Source: Acetivibrio sp. MSJd-27
GTDB taxonomy: Bacteria; Bacillota; Clostridia; UMGS1840; HGM11507
NCBI RefSeq assembly: GCF_018918095.1
Contig: NZ_JAHLPV010000019.1
Location: forward strand, 1-48,429
Length of the DNA stretch: 48,429 nucleotides
Direction: 5' to 3'
In this document: positions 1 through 7,226 of the stretch, piece after piece
How positions within the stretch are numbered: the stretch's first letter is position 1
Layout: each line of letters opens with the position of its first letter
Program-made: the position numbers and the translations under genes
The notes under the pieces: model-generated
Told to the model about the DNA's origin: nothing
Database searches by the model: none
Seen by the model: the letters and a program-made list of their open reading frames with translations, nothing else

Positions 1-78
1 GCTGGCCATGTGGAAGTGGCGGGATGGGAACCATGGCACGCTGCATCGGATACTCATGTTTTTATTCCCAATAGACAC

Positions 79-118
79 AAAAACGCGTGGATTCGCTTGA
101 TGGAATCCATGCGTTTTT
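79..118 (+). terminator. Rho-independent terminator
   Basis: A 14-bp stem (AAACGCGTGGATTC pairing with GAATCCATGCGTTT, one G-T pair) is followed by a T run. It would end whatever gene lies to the left of the window. No gene can be recognised in the first 75 bases. Confidence 0.75.
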
Positions 119-129
119 CGACAGGCTGG

Positions 130-158
130 AAGCCGTATGCCGAGCATACGGCTTTTTT
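130..158 (+). terminator. Second Rho-independent terminator
   Basis: A perfect 11-bp stem (AAGCCGTATGC) with a 3-base loop runs into TTTTTT. It comes directly after the first terminator and insulates plsX from the upstream unit. Confidence 0.8.
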
Positions 159-176
159 CGTCGGCAAAAGAAACTC

Positions 177-205
177 TTGACTTTTGTCATTCTTTCACTG
201 ATAAT
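177..205 (+). promoter_or_regulatory. plsX promoter
   Basis: TTGACT at 177-182, a 17-base spacer and GATAAT at 200-205 form a sigma-A-type promoter 30 bases before the plsX start. I see no convincing FapR operator. Confidence 0.6.
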
Positions 206-234
206 AAAGATAATCTGAAGAATGGGGTGGAGAT

Positions 235-1254
235 ATGAAGATCATTTTAGACGCGTTCGGAGGGGACAATGCACCCTTGGAAATTGTTAAGGGGGGGTGG
301 CGTGCTGCAAAAGAGAACAGTGAAATTGAGTTGATTCTTTGCGGAGATGAAAAAAAGATAAATGACGTATTAAAGAAAGAGAATTTGGAGAAGCTTTCAA
401 ATGTGTCTATTCATCATGCAAGCGAAGTGATCCTCGGCACGGACGATCCGGTCAGCGCAATCCGCCAGAAAAAAGATTCCTCCATGGTGGTCGGATTGAA
501 CCTTTTAAAAAGCGGGCAGGGCGATGCTTTTGTCTGTGCGGGGAATAGCGGCGCATTGCTTTCAGGGGCTACTTTGATTGTCAAACGTCTGAAGGGAATC
601 AAACGGGCGGCGATGGCACCGGTTTTGCCGACTGCAACAGGACCAGCCATTTTAATTGACGGTGGGGCAAATGTAGTGTGTAAAAGCGAATATTATGAGC
701 AATTCGGCTTAATGGGTTCCATATATATGGAAAAGGTGATGGGGATAGAGGATCCGAAGGTCGGACTTTTGAATATCGGCACCGAGGAATGCAAAGGAAC
801 GGAAACTGTCATGGAAGCTTATCAGCTGCTGAAAAAGGCTCCTCTTCATTTTTACGGTAATCTAGAGGTAAGAGATGTCCTGAAAGGGGACTGCCAAGTG
901 CTGGTGGGTGACGGATGGACAGGAAATATCGTACTCAAGCTGGTTGAGGGAGTGGCAAAAGAATTTTCCGGCGAACTGAAAGCAATGTTCAAGAAAAATA
1001 TTTTGACGATGCTGGCGGCATTCATGGTCGGAAAACAACTCAAGGCATTTAAAAAGCGGTTCGACTATAAGGAATACGGCGGCGCGCCGATCATGGGATT
1101 AAACGCTCCGGTTATCAAAGCGCATGGAAGTTCTGACGCAAAGGCAATCTATTATGCCATTCAACAGGCATATAACTGTGTCAGGCAGGATGTTGTGGGA
1201 TCGATTGCAAGTGCTTTGCCAGACGAAAAAATCGAAAAACAGGAAAAAAAATAA
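235..1254 (+). CDS. plsX: Phosphate acyltransferase PlsX
   Basis: PlsX makes acyl-phosphate from acyl-ACP and phosphate, the donor for PlsY in the first step of phospholipid synthesis; it is a peripheral membrane enzyme. The 339-residue length is typical. The N-terminus (ILDAFGGDNAP) matches the family signature DAMGGDxAP, with F in place of M. Further family blocks are GNSGALL, ILIDGGANVVCK, NIGTEECKG, GDGWTGNIVLKLVEG and the C-terminal EYGGAPIMGLNAPVIKAHG. The ATG at 235 has a GGTGGAG ribosome site just upstream. acpP, which encodes its substrate carrier, follows 110 bases downstream but has its own promoter. Confidence 0.97.
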   Translation: MKIILDAFGGDNAPLEIVKGGWRAAKENSEIELILCGDEKKINDVLKKENLEKLSNVSIHHASEVILGTDDPVSAIRQKKDSSMVVGLNLLKSGQGDAFVCAGNSGALLSGATLIVKRLKGIKRAAMAPVLPTATGPAILIDGGANVVCKSEYYEQFGLMGSIYMEKVMGIEDPKVGLLNIGTEECKGTETVMEAYQLLKKAPLHFYGNLEVRDVLKGDCQVLVGDGWTGNIVLKLVEGVAKEFSGELKAMFKKNILTMLAAFMVGKQLKAFKKRFDYKEYGGAPIMGLNAPVIKAHGSSDAKAIYYAIQQAYNCVRQDVVGSIASALPDEKIEKQEKK

Positions 1255-1272
1255 ATAATTTTGAAATAGATA

Positions 1273-1301
1273 TTGACACATAGAGTAAAGTAATATATCA
1301 T
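1273..1301 (+). promoter_or_regulatory. acpP promoter
   Basis: TTGACA at 1273-1278 is followed after 17 bases by TATCAT at 1296-1301, with a second TATAAT at 1301-1306. This suggests strong independent expression of acpP, as expected for an abundant carrier protein. Confidence 0.6.
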
Positions 1302-1364
1302 ATAATCCGTACTAGATGCGCCATTGTCTTTCAAGGGGCGCGACAGATTGAAGGAGGTGAAAGC

Positions 1365-1592
1365 ATGTTTGAAAAAGTGCAGGATATTATTGTTGAACAG
1401 TTGGGTGTTGAGGCAGCTGATGTAAAAATGGAAAGTTCTTTCACAGATGATTTAGGCGCTGATTCTTTGGATGTTGTTGAATTAATCATGGCCTTTTCTG
1501 ATGAATTTGATATTGATATCGCTGATGAAGATGCAGAAAAGATGTCCACTGTGGGTGACGTTGTGGAATACCTGAAAGAACACGAAGCATAA
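1365..1592 (+). CDS. acpP: Acyl carrier protein
   Basis: This small acidic 75-residue protein carries growing fatty acyl chains on a 4'-phosphopantetheine arm. The attachment site is Ser34 in the motif [10 protein letters not shown]. The four-helix ACP pattern is complete, ending in [13 protein letters not shown]. An AAGGAGGTGAAAGC ribosome site precedes the ATG. It follows plsX, its functional partner, and is closed by a strong terminator, so rnc or fab genes are not continued here. Confidence 0.97.
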   Translation: MFEKVQDIIVEQLGVEAADVKMESSFTDDLGADSLDVVELIMAFSDEFDIDIADEDAEKMSTVGDVVEYLKEHEA

Positions 1593-1607
1593 AAGCTTTA
1601 AAATGTA

Positions 1608-1643
1608 ACAGGCACAGCCATTTTATTTGGCTGTGCTGTTTTT
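1608..1643 (+). terminator. acpP terminator
   Basis: ACAGGCACAGCCA pairs with TGGCTGTGCTGT (one bulged G), followed by TTTTTATATAT. It lies 16 bases past the acpP stop. Confidence 0.8.
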
Positions 1644-1740
1644 ATATATATCTTTTTATTGCATTTCATATGCTTGGATGTGCCTCCGGTCAAAGAAAGC
1701 GTCTGAATCCTCTATCGACTGGCAGGAAGAAGCAGTAACG

Positions 1741-2445
1741 CTACTCCAATTTTAGCATGCGGTATCCCACTCCGATATGAGTCTGGATATATTGGCGGGA
1801 AGACGACGCTTTTTCCATTTTTTTGCGCAGAGCTGCCATAAAAACGCGCAGAGACGCCACATCATTCTCCCAGGTGCTGCCCCAGATTTCTTTTGTAATG
1901 AAAGTATGCGTCAAAACTTTTCCTATGTTTTTAGCCAGCAGGCATAAAAGTTTATATTCGATTGGCGTTACATGCAATTCCTCTCCGCACATGTAAACAC
2001 ATCCGGCGGCGTAATCTATTTTTAGATCTCCGTTAATAAATACAGATTGTTCGTTTGTCCCGGCTTTGCTTTGCATTGCGTTTAAACGGCGCAGGGTAAC
2101 GCGAAGACGGGCGAGAAGTTCCTCCACGGAGAAGGGTTTTGTCAGGTAATCATCCGCTCCTGCATCCAAAGCATTTATTTTATCAGAATCTTCACTTCTC
2201 GCGCTGATTACAATAATGGGCATGTTGGACCAAGTACGGATTTTTTTTATGATCTCCACGCCATCCATATCGGGCAGACCCAGATCCAGCAGAACGATAT
2301 CCGGATTGTGAGAGGACGCTTCCACAATTGCGGCACTTCCTGCGGGAGCTGTATGAAAGCGGTAATCATGCATTTCAAGGGTGGTTGTAATCAGATTGCG
2401 TATTGCTGAGTCATCTTCTACCACCAAAATCAGCGGTTTATTCAT
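1741..2445 (-). CDS. kdpE: Response regulator KdpE
   Basis: OmpR/PhoB-family response regulator of 234 residues. The receiver domain (about 4-118) has the acidic pair E10-D11-D12, phospho-acceptor Asp54 in VLLDLGLPDMDG and the conserved Lys in TKPFS. A winged-helix DNA-binding domain follows (about 132-230, ending HIGVGYRM). The ATG start overlaps the kdpD stop by 8 bases and has a GGAGGTA ribosome site, so the pair is translationally coupled. In known systems KdpE activates potassium uptake genes. No kdpFABC is present in this window, so the target here is unknown. Confidence 0.9.
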   Translation of the reverse strand: MNKPLILVVEDDSAIRNLITTTLEMHDYRFHTAPAGSAAIVEASSHNPDIVLLDLGLPDMDGVEIIKKIRTWSNMPIIVISARSEDSDKINALDAGADDYLTKPFSVEELLARLRVTLRRLNAMQSKAGTNEQSVFINGDLKIDYAAGCVYMCGEELHVTPIEYKLLCLLAKNIGKVLTHTFITKEIWGSTWENDVASLRVFMAALRKKMEKASSSRQYIQTHIGVGYRMLKLE

Positions 2446-5125
2446 GTATAGGTACCTCCTCAGCGGGTAATGTGATACGGAAAACGGATCCGTTTGGTTT
2501 GTTATCGAAAACGCATATTTTGCCGTTATGGGCGCTGATAATCGATTTACAGAGCGCTAATCCCAAGCCGAGACTCCTGCGGCTGTCTGCAATTTTGTTA
2601 TTTCCGGTAAAAAACATATCAAATATTTTTGACTTTGTCTCATACGGAATTCCGGGACCATTGTCTGCAATTTCTATGACCGCCGTTTTTCCTTCTTTTT
2701 TTGAAGTGATTGTTATCAACGAACCTTTGGGCGTATATTTGACAGCATTGTCAACGATATTGATGATCACTTGGATAATCAGCCGGGCATCCATTTTTGC
2801 CAAGAGCAGATCGTCCTGCTGGATTACTGTAATTTGATGCGCTCTGCTTTGCCTGTTAATGTGACGAAGCGCCTCGGCGATAACCTCCTCCATCAGTTCG
2901 GCTGATATTCTGAGTTTCATTGTTCCATCTTCAATGCGGGTTACCGCAAGTAAATTTTCCACCAAATTAATCAGCCACAGCGAATCGTCATAAATGTCAC
3001 TGTACAGCTGCTTTTTCTTTTCGGAACTTAAGGAGTCTCCGCTTGCAAGCAAAATATTTGCATTTCCGGAAATGGAGGTTAACGGAGTGCGCAGATCATG
3101 GGAAATAGAGCGAAGCAGATTGGCGCGGAGCTGTTCATTTTTAGCGAGAACCGCGGCCTCTTCCTTTTCTTTTGCAATTTTTTCATTCTCCATAGCCAGT
3201 GCACATTCTCCAAGAATCGAAAGTACGATGCTATTTTCAAAAGCCTCCAGGGGCATCCCATCGATTGCGATGCCCACTATACCGAAAACAGTACCGTTCG
3301 TCCGGACTGCAAGATAAAGACAATTCGCGTTAGACAGGGTAGCAGTGGTTGCTCCTGCACGCTTGTTGTTCTTCAGTACCCATGCGGCAGCGGCTTGTTC
3401 GGTTTTTGAGATATAATTCTCTTGCCTTCCGTGCTCTGTACATAAAAAAACTTGAGGGTGTGATAAATCTTCGTTTTCCGCAGTATAAAAAACAATATCT
3501 TTGCCGAGCAGTTTGATAAGCTGGTTTGCAGTGACGGATATAATGCTGTTTTTTCCTTCTGCTTTTTGCAAAAAACGATTGGTATCAAAGAGCACCTTAG
3601 TCCGGTAGGCCGTTTGAGCTTCGTGTTTTGCGTGCTGTTTTAATTTGACCGCCAATGTGCTGGTGATAAATGCGGCCAAAAACATAATGAAAAAGGTGGC
3701 AGGATAACCCGAATCATAAGCATGCAAAGTAAACCTGGGGTCTGTGAACAGATAATTAAAGATCAGTACACTGATAACGGATGAGATTAAGCTGTATGCT
3801 CTCTGAGCCGTTACAACGGCAGTAATAAGTACACATAGAATATATACGGTTATGATGTTTGCCTCGCTGAAACCAAGTCGGAAAAAAATATAGCCAACTA
3901 TCGTGGCCGCCAGCAGGCTAAGAATGCTTTTTATCAAATCACCCGGATGTAGATGCGCTTTTTCCTGCTTTGCTTTCCGTGTTTTATAGGCGGCAGCCTT
4001 TTTAGCGGGTATCATGTAAATATCCAGTTCAGGCGAATAGCTGATTAGTTTCTCAGTGAGGGAAAGCTTGCTGGGAAAAAACTTTTTTATAGCGTTATTT
4101 CGTCCGATAACAATTTTAGATACGCCGGAAAGTCTAGCGAACTCCGAAATCTGAAAGGCGATTTCATCGCCGTAGACCGTTTCAATTGTCGCGCCTAGCT
4201 GCTCTGCCAGCTTGATGTTAGAGCGAAGCTGCTTTTTATTTTCTTCACTTAGCAAAACAAAATCCGGAGTCTCCACAAACAGTGCGGTAAAACTGCCATT
4301 GAATACATAAGCCATTCTGGCGGCGGTGCGGATGACTTTCGGATTGGTTGGTGAGGATGAAAGGCATACCAAAATATGTTCATTTGTATAGTATCCATTG
4401 CCGTTTCGGATTTTTGCAGTCTCGTACCGTTTATTGATCCGGTCAGCACATCTGCGAAGTGCGATTTCGCGCAGTGCGGCCAAGTTATCCAGACTGAAAA
4501 AGTCCTCAAGTGCTTTCTTCGTTTGATCTTTTTGAAAACTTATATCTGTCCGCAGGCGTTCGATCAGTTCCTGAGGCTCAATGTCTATTAACTCCACTTC
4601 ATCGGCATTGTCAAAAATTTTGTCGGGAATGCGTTCATAAACGGTGTTGCCTGTTATGGATGCAACCATGTCGTTCAAGCTTTCAATATGCTCAACGTTA
4701 ACCGTGGTATATACGTCTATACCGGCTCTCAGAAGCTCCTCCACATCCTGGTAACGTTTGCCGTGCCTGCACCCCTTTGCATTGGCATGAGCAAGTTCAT
4801 CCACGAGGATTAAATCCGGTTTTCTTTGAAGGGCAGCGTCAATATCAAATTCAGAAGCATTGTTATCGTCTGTTTTTTTGAGCGGGAGTAAATCCAGTTC
4901 ATTCAAAAGGTCATCCGTCTGAGACCTTGCGTGGGTGTCCACATAGCCTACAAGTACATCCAAACCGCGGCGTTTCGCCGCGTGAGCCGTTATTAGCATA
5001 GAAAAGGTTTTTCCAGCCCCTGAAGCGTAACTAAAAAATATTTTGAGACGTCCGCGTTTTTGTACAACCTTTTCTTCTTCGATGGAGTTTAACAGTCCAC
5101 CGGGAATTGGATAGGGTTCTTTCAT
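2438..5125 (-). CDS. kdpD: Sensor histidine kinase KdpD
   Basis: Full-length 895-residue KdpD. The N-terminal KdpD domain carries a P-loop (SGAGKT, to residue 40) and the DLILVDELAHAN block. A universal-stress-like domain (about 245-370) and four close membrane segments (DUF4118, about 400-500) come next. A GAF-like region precedes the HisKA box with His676 (SISHDLRTPLTS) and an HATPase domain (DNAVKYTP, DNGPGIP, GLGLALC). KdpD senses potassium/ionic status and phosphorylates KdpE. The ATG has a GGAGGTGAACGG site. Two tandem copies of a structured repeat lie directly upstream in the same direction and appear to form its leader. Confidence 0.92.
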   Translation of the reverse strand: MKEPYPIPGGLLNSIEEEKVVQKRGRLKIFFSYASGAGKTFSMLITAHAAKRRGLDVLVGYVDTHARSQTDDLLNELDLLPLKKTDDNNASEFDIDAALQRKPDLILVDELAHANAKGCRHGKRYQDVEELLRAGIDVYTTVNVEHIESLNDMVASITGNTVYERIPDKIFDNADEVELIDIEPQELIERLRTDISFQKDQTKKALEDFFSLDNLAALREIALRRCADRINKRYETAKIRNGNGYYTNEHILVCLSSSPTNPKVIRTAARMAYVFNGSFTALFVETPDFVLLSEENKKQLRSNIKLAEQLGATIETVYGDEIAFQISEFARLSGVSKIVIGRNNAIKKFFPSKLSLTEKLISYSPELDIYMIPAKKAAAYKTRKAKQEKAHLHPGDLIKSILSLLAATIVGYIFFRLGFSEANIITVYILCVLITAVVTAQRAYSLISSVISVLIFNYLFTDPRFTLHAYDSGYPATFFIMFLAAFITSTLAVKLKQHAKHEAQTAYRTKVLFDTNRFLQKAEGKNSIISVTANQLIKLLGKDIVFYTAENEDLSHPQVFLCTEHGRQENYISKTEQAAAAWVLKNNKRAGATTATLSNANCLYLAVRTNGTVFGIVGIAIDGMPLEAFENSIVLSILGECALAMENEKIAKEKEEAAVLAKNEQLRANLLRSISHDLRTPLTSISGNANILLASGDSLSSEKKKQLYSDIYDDSLWLINLVENLLAVTRIEDGTMKLRISAELMEEVIAEALRHINRQSRAHQITVIQQDDLLLAKMDARLIIQVIINIVDNAVKYTPKGSLITITSKKEGKTAVIEIADNGPGIPYETKSKIFDMFFTGNNKIADSRRSLGLGLALCKSIISAHNGKICVFDNKPNGSVFRITLPAEEVPIHE

Positions 5126-5147
5126 CCGTTCACCTCCATTTTCTCAT

Positions 5148-5247
5148 GATAACGAAAGCGGCAAAATGCCACTGCGGTATTGTGATTTAATGTTCTTCGA
5201 AACACAGAAATCTTTGATTTGGTTTTGTTTCGTGAGGTTATTATACC
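5148..5247 (-). repeat. Leader-like repeat family 1, copy A
   Basis: On the minus strand this starts with TATAATAACCTCAC, then an imperfect hairpin (CGAAACA/TGTTTCG outside, AAATC/GATTT inside), a conserved GAACATT block, and a second hairpin (GTGGCA/TGCCGC). It ends 22 bases before kdpD. Related copies are at 5249-5352, 17066-17172 and 21583-21685. The hairpin positions are shared while the stem bases differ in a paired way. Confidence 0.75.
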
Positions 5248-5248
5248 A

Positions 5249-5352
5249 CAACAACGAAGGCGGCGGAATGTCGCCGCAGTATTGTGATTCAATCGTTCTC
5301 CAAACCTCTTAACATTTTCAATGTTCTAGAGGTTTGTGAGGTTATTATACCA
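5249..5352 (-). repeat. Leader-like repeat family 1, copy B
   Basis: Directly upstream of copy A in the same orientation. The first hairpin has an entirely different stem (AAACCTCT pairing with AGAGGTTT, and AACATT with AATGTT). The flanks (TATAATAACCTCAC, GGAGAACGATTGAATC) are kept. The second hairpin is GCGGCG/CGCCGC. Confidence 0.75.
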
Positions 5353-5431
5353 TAAATCCGCTATTCGTTCTATTAGTAATTTATGCAATCAAAATAGTTT
5401 TAAACTTTATGTTAAATATGGAAACAAATAT

Positions 5432-5460
5432 TTTACAACTGGGTCGGCGTGTGATATGAT
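5432..5460 (+). promoter_or_regulatory. Promoter of the phosphohexomutase gene
   Basis: TTTACA at 5432-5437, a 17-base spacer and TATGAT at 5455-5460, 30 bases before the GTG start. Confidence 0.6.
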
Positions 5461-5489
5461 AGAAGAAAAAGAAAAGAGTGTGATAGATT

Positions 5490-6890
5490 GTGGTGAAGTT
5501 TGGAACAGGCGGATGGAGAGCCATTATTGGAGATGAATTTACCAAAGCGAATATACAGCTTTTAACGCAGTCCCTTTCGAAATTGATGCAAAAGGAAGGG
5601 GCGGCACAAATTGTGATTGGTTTTGACCGTCGTTTTCTGTCTGACACTGGGGCAAAGTGGGCTGCAGAAGTGTTTGCCGGAAATGGTATCAAGGTGCTCT
5701 TTATTCCGAAGAATGCACCGACCCCTTTGATCATGTATGCGGTGAATACAACCGGAAGCAAATACGGTATGGCGGTGACTGCCAGCCATAATCCTGCCGA
5801 ATATAACGGAATCAAAGTCTTCACAGAAGGCGGAAGGGATGCAACGGAGCAGGTGACCGCTAGGATAGAGGCGGTAATCGCTGAATTGCCGGAAGTCAAA
5901 ACAATGGACTTTGAAGAAGGTTTATCCCAGGATATCATTACCTATTTTGAACCCTTTAACGACTATATCGACAGCATTCTTGGGATGCTGAACATTGATG
6001 CGATTCGTGAAAAGCATTTGAATGTACTGCTGGATCCGATGTTCGGGGTGTCTAAGACGTCCCTGCAAACCATTCTTCTGACGGCACGCTGTGATGTGGA
6101 TATCATCAATGACCGGCATGATACCCTCTTTGGCGGCAGACTCCCGTCGCCGTCTGCGGAGACACTGACCCGTTTAAAAGAGATCGTCAAAGAAAAAGGC
6201 TATGACATTGGGATTGCTACCGACGGAGACGCTGACCGTATCGGGATCATCGACAACACAGGGCATTTCATTCATCCCAATGAGATTCTGGCGCTTCTCT
6301 ATTACTATCTGCTGGAATACAAAGGCTGGAGAGGGGATGTGGTACGCAATATCGCGACAACCCACACGGTGGATAAAATTGCGAAGGCGTACGGTCAAAC
6401 TTGCTATGAAGTTCCCGTAGGATTTAAGCATATCAGTTCTAAAATGGAGGAATCAGATGCGTTGATTGGCGGGGAATCCAGCGGCGGTTTAACGATCCGG
6501 GGACACATCAGGGGCAAAGACGGCATTTTTGCCGCTGGTCTGTTGGTGGAAATGATGTGCGTTACTCAGAAAGGCCTTTCGGATATTTTGGATGAAATTT
6601 ATCGGAAATACGGTTATGTTCAGATGACAGAACGGGATTATAAATTTTCGAGGGAAAAGAAAGCCGAACTGATGGATTTGCTGTTTCAACAGAAAAAACT
6701 GCCCCAGTTCTCTGAAAAGATTGATCATATCAGCTATATGGATGGAGTAAAAGTCTATTTCGAGAATGGTGGATGGATTATCGCGCGGTTCTCGGGTACG
6801 GAGCCTTTGATTCGAGTTTTCTGCGAGATGGAAAATGTGGAGAAAGCCAACGAAATATCCGATTGTATGTGCAAATTCCTTGGACTATAA
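5490..6890 (+). CDS. Phosphoglucomutase/phosphomannomutase family protein
   Basis: Alpha-D-phosphohexomutase of 466 residues; the family interconverts hexose 6- and 1-phosphates for cell-wall or glycogen precursors. The phospho-serine is Ser99 in TASHNPAEYNG. The magnesium loop is D245-G-D247-A-D249-R. The sugar-specificity loop is GGESSGG (about 327), and the C-terminal phosphate-binding loop is RFSGTEPLIR. These match PgcA-like enzymes more than GlmM, but the substrate (glucose or mannose) cannot be settled from sequence. Two successive GTG codons (5490, 5493) could start the protein; the ribosome site is weak. It stands alone with its own promoter and terminator. Confidence 0.88.
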   Translation: MVKFGTGGWRAIIGDEFTKANIQLLTQSLSKLMQKEGAAQIVIGFDRRFLSDTGAKWAAEVFAGNGIKVLFIPKNAPTPLIMYAVNTTGSKYGMAVTASHNPAEYNGIKVFTEGGRDATEQVTARIEAVIAELPEVKTMDFEEGLSQDIITYFEPFNDYIDSILGMLNIDAIREKHLNVLLDPMFGVSKTSLQTILLTARCDVDIINDRHDTLFGGRLPSPSAETLTRLKEIVKEKGYDIGIATDGDADRIGIIDNTGHFIHPNEILALLYYYLLEYKGWRGDVVRNIATTHTVDKIAKAYGQTCYEVPVGFKHISSKMEESDALIGGESSGGLTIRGHIRGKDGIFAAGLLVEMMCVTQKGLSDILDEIYRKYGYVQMTERDYKFSREKKAELMDLLFQQKKLPQFSEKIDHISYMDGVKVYFENGGWIIARFSGTEPLIRVFCEMENVEKANEISDCMCKFLGL

Positions 6891-6940
6891 CGTCGCAAAG
6901 ATGCCCTATATTTCTGCAAGTGGAAACGATTTTCCTTTTT

Positions 6941-6966
6941 TCAGCGGGAGTACAATCTCCCGCTGA
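6941..6966. repeat. Inverted repeat, hairpin family
   Basis: A perfect 10-bp stem (TCAGCGGGAG with CTCCCGCTGA) encloses TACAAT. The core AGCGGGAGnACAATCTCCCG recurs at 22786-22811 with compensating outer pairs, and a decayed form is seen near 25349-25374. Confidence 0.6.
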
Positions 6967-7018
6967 ATCGTTGAATAGCAGAACCTAAAATAAGTTCGTT
7001 TGAAAAATATGGGGAAAA

Positions 7019-7056
7019 GAGCAAGAAAGCTACCAGAAGCTTTCTTGCTCTTTTAT
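7019..7056 (+). terminator. Terminator after the phosphohexomutase gene
   Basis: GAGCAAGAAAGCT pairs with AGCTTTCTTGCTC, followed by TTTTATAT. Strong and unambiguous. Confidence 0.85.
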
Positions 7057-7058
7057 AT

Positions 7059-7140
7059 ATAGGAAATTATCAGCAATCGAATGTTTCAAAAAGCAGCATG
7101 CGAAGAGTGCTTGCAGTTTTTCAAAATAAAAAAATTTAAA
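7059..7140 (+). repeat. Dispersed repeat family 2, copy 1
   Basis: Begins ATAGGAAATT and contains ATGTTTCAAAAA, GCGAAG and a TGC...GTTTTT stretch. These elements recur in the same order at 13685-13772. No coding content is seen. Confidence 0.5.
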
Positions 7141-7182
7141 AATTTTCACACAGTTTTTTCAATCCACTCATTTTTCTGACAA

Positions 7183-7203
7183 ACACAGCAAGTATACTGT
7201 GTT
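7183..7203. promoter_or_regulatory. Palindrome over the putative -10 region of the lipoprotein gene
   Basis: AACACAG and CTGTGTT form perfect 7-bp arms around an 8-base spacer that includes the likely -10 start (TATACT at 7193-7198). It lies 24 bases before the start codon. This is the layout of a repressor operator, but the repressor is unknown. Confidence 0.45.
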
Positions 7204-7226
7204 CAGAAAGGAAAGGTGAAATAGCG

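Noticed and set aside
1-75. Possible 3' end of an upstream gene
   Set aside because: All three plus frames stay open for a while, but none gives a recognisable protein end, so no gene is called.
5148-5352. Reading the tandem family 1 repeats as a CRISPR array or as peptide-coding leaders
   Set aside because: Only two units, no spacers, no cas genes. Frames after the GGAG block are not conserved between copies, whereas the hairpins are.
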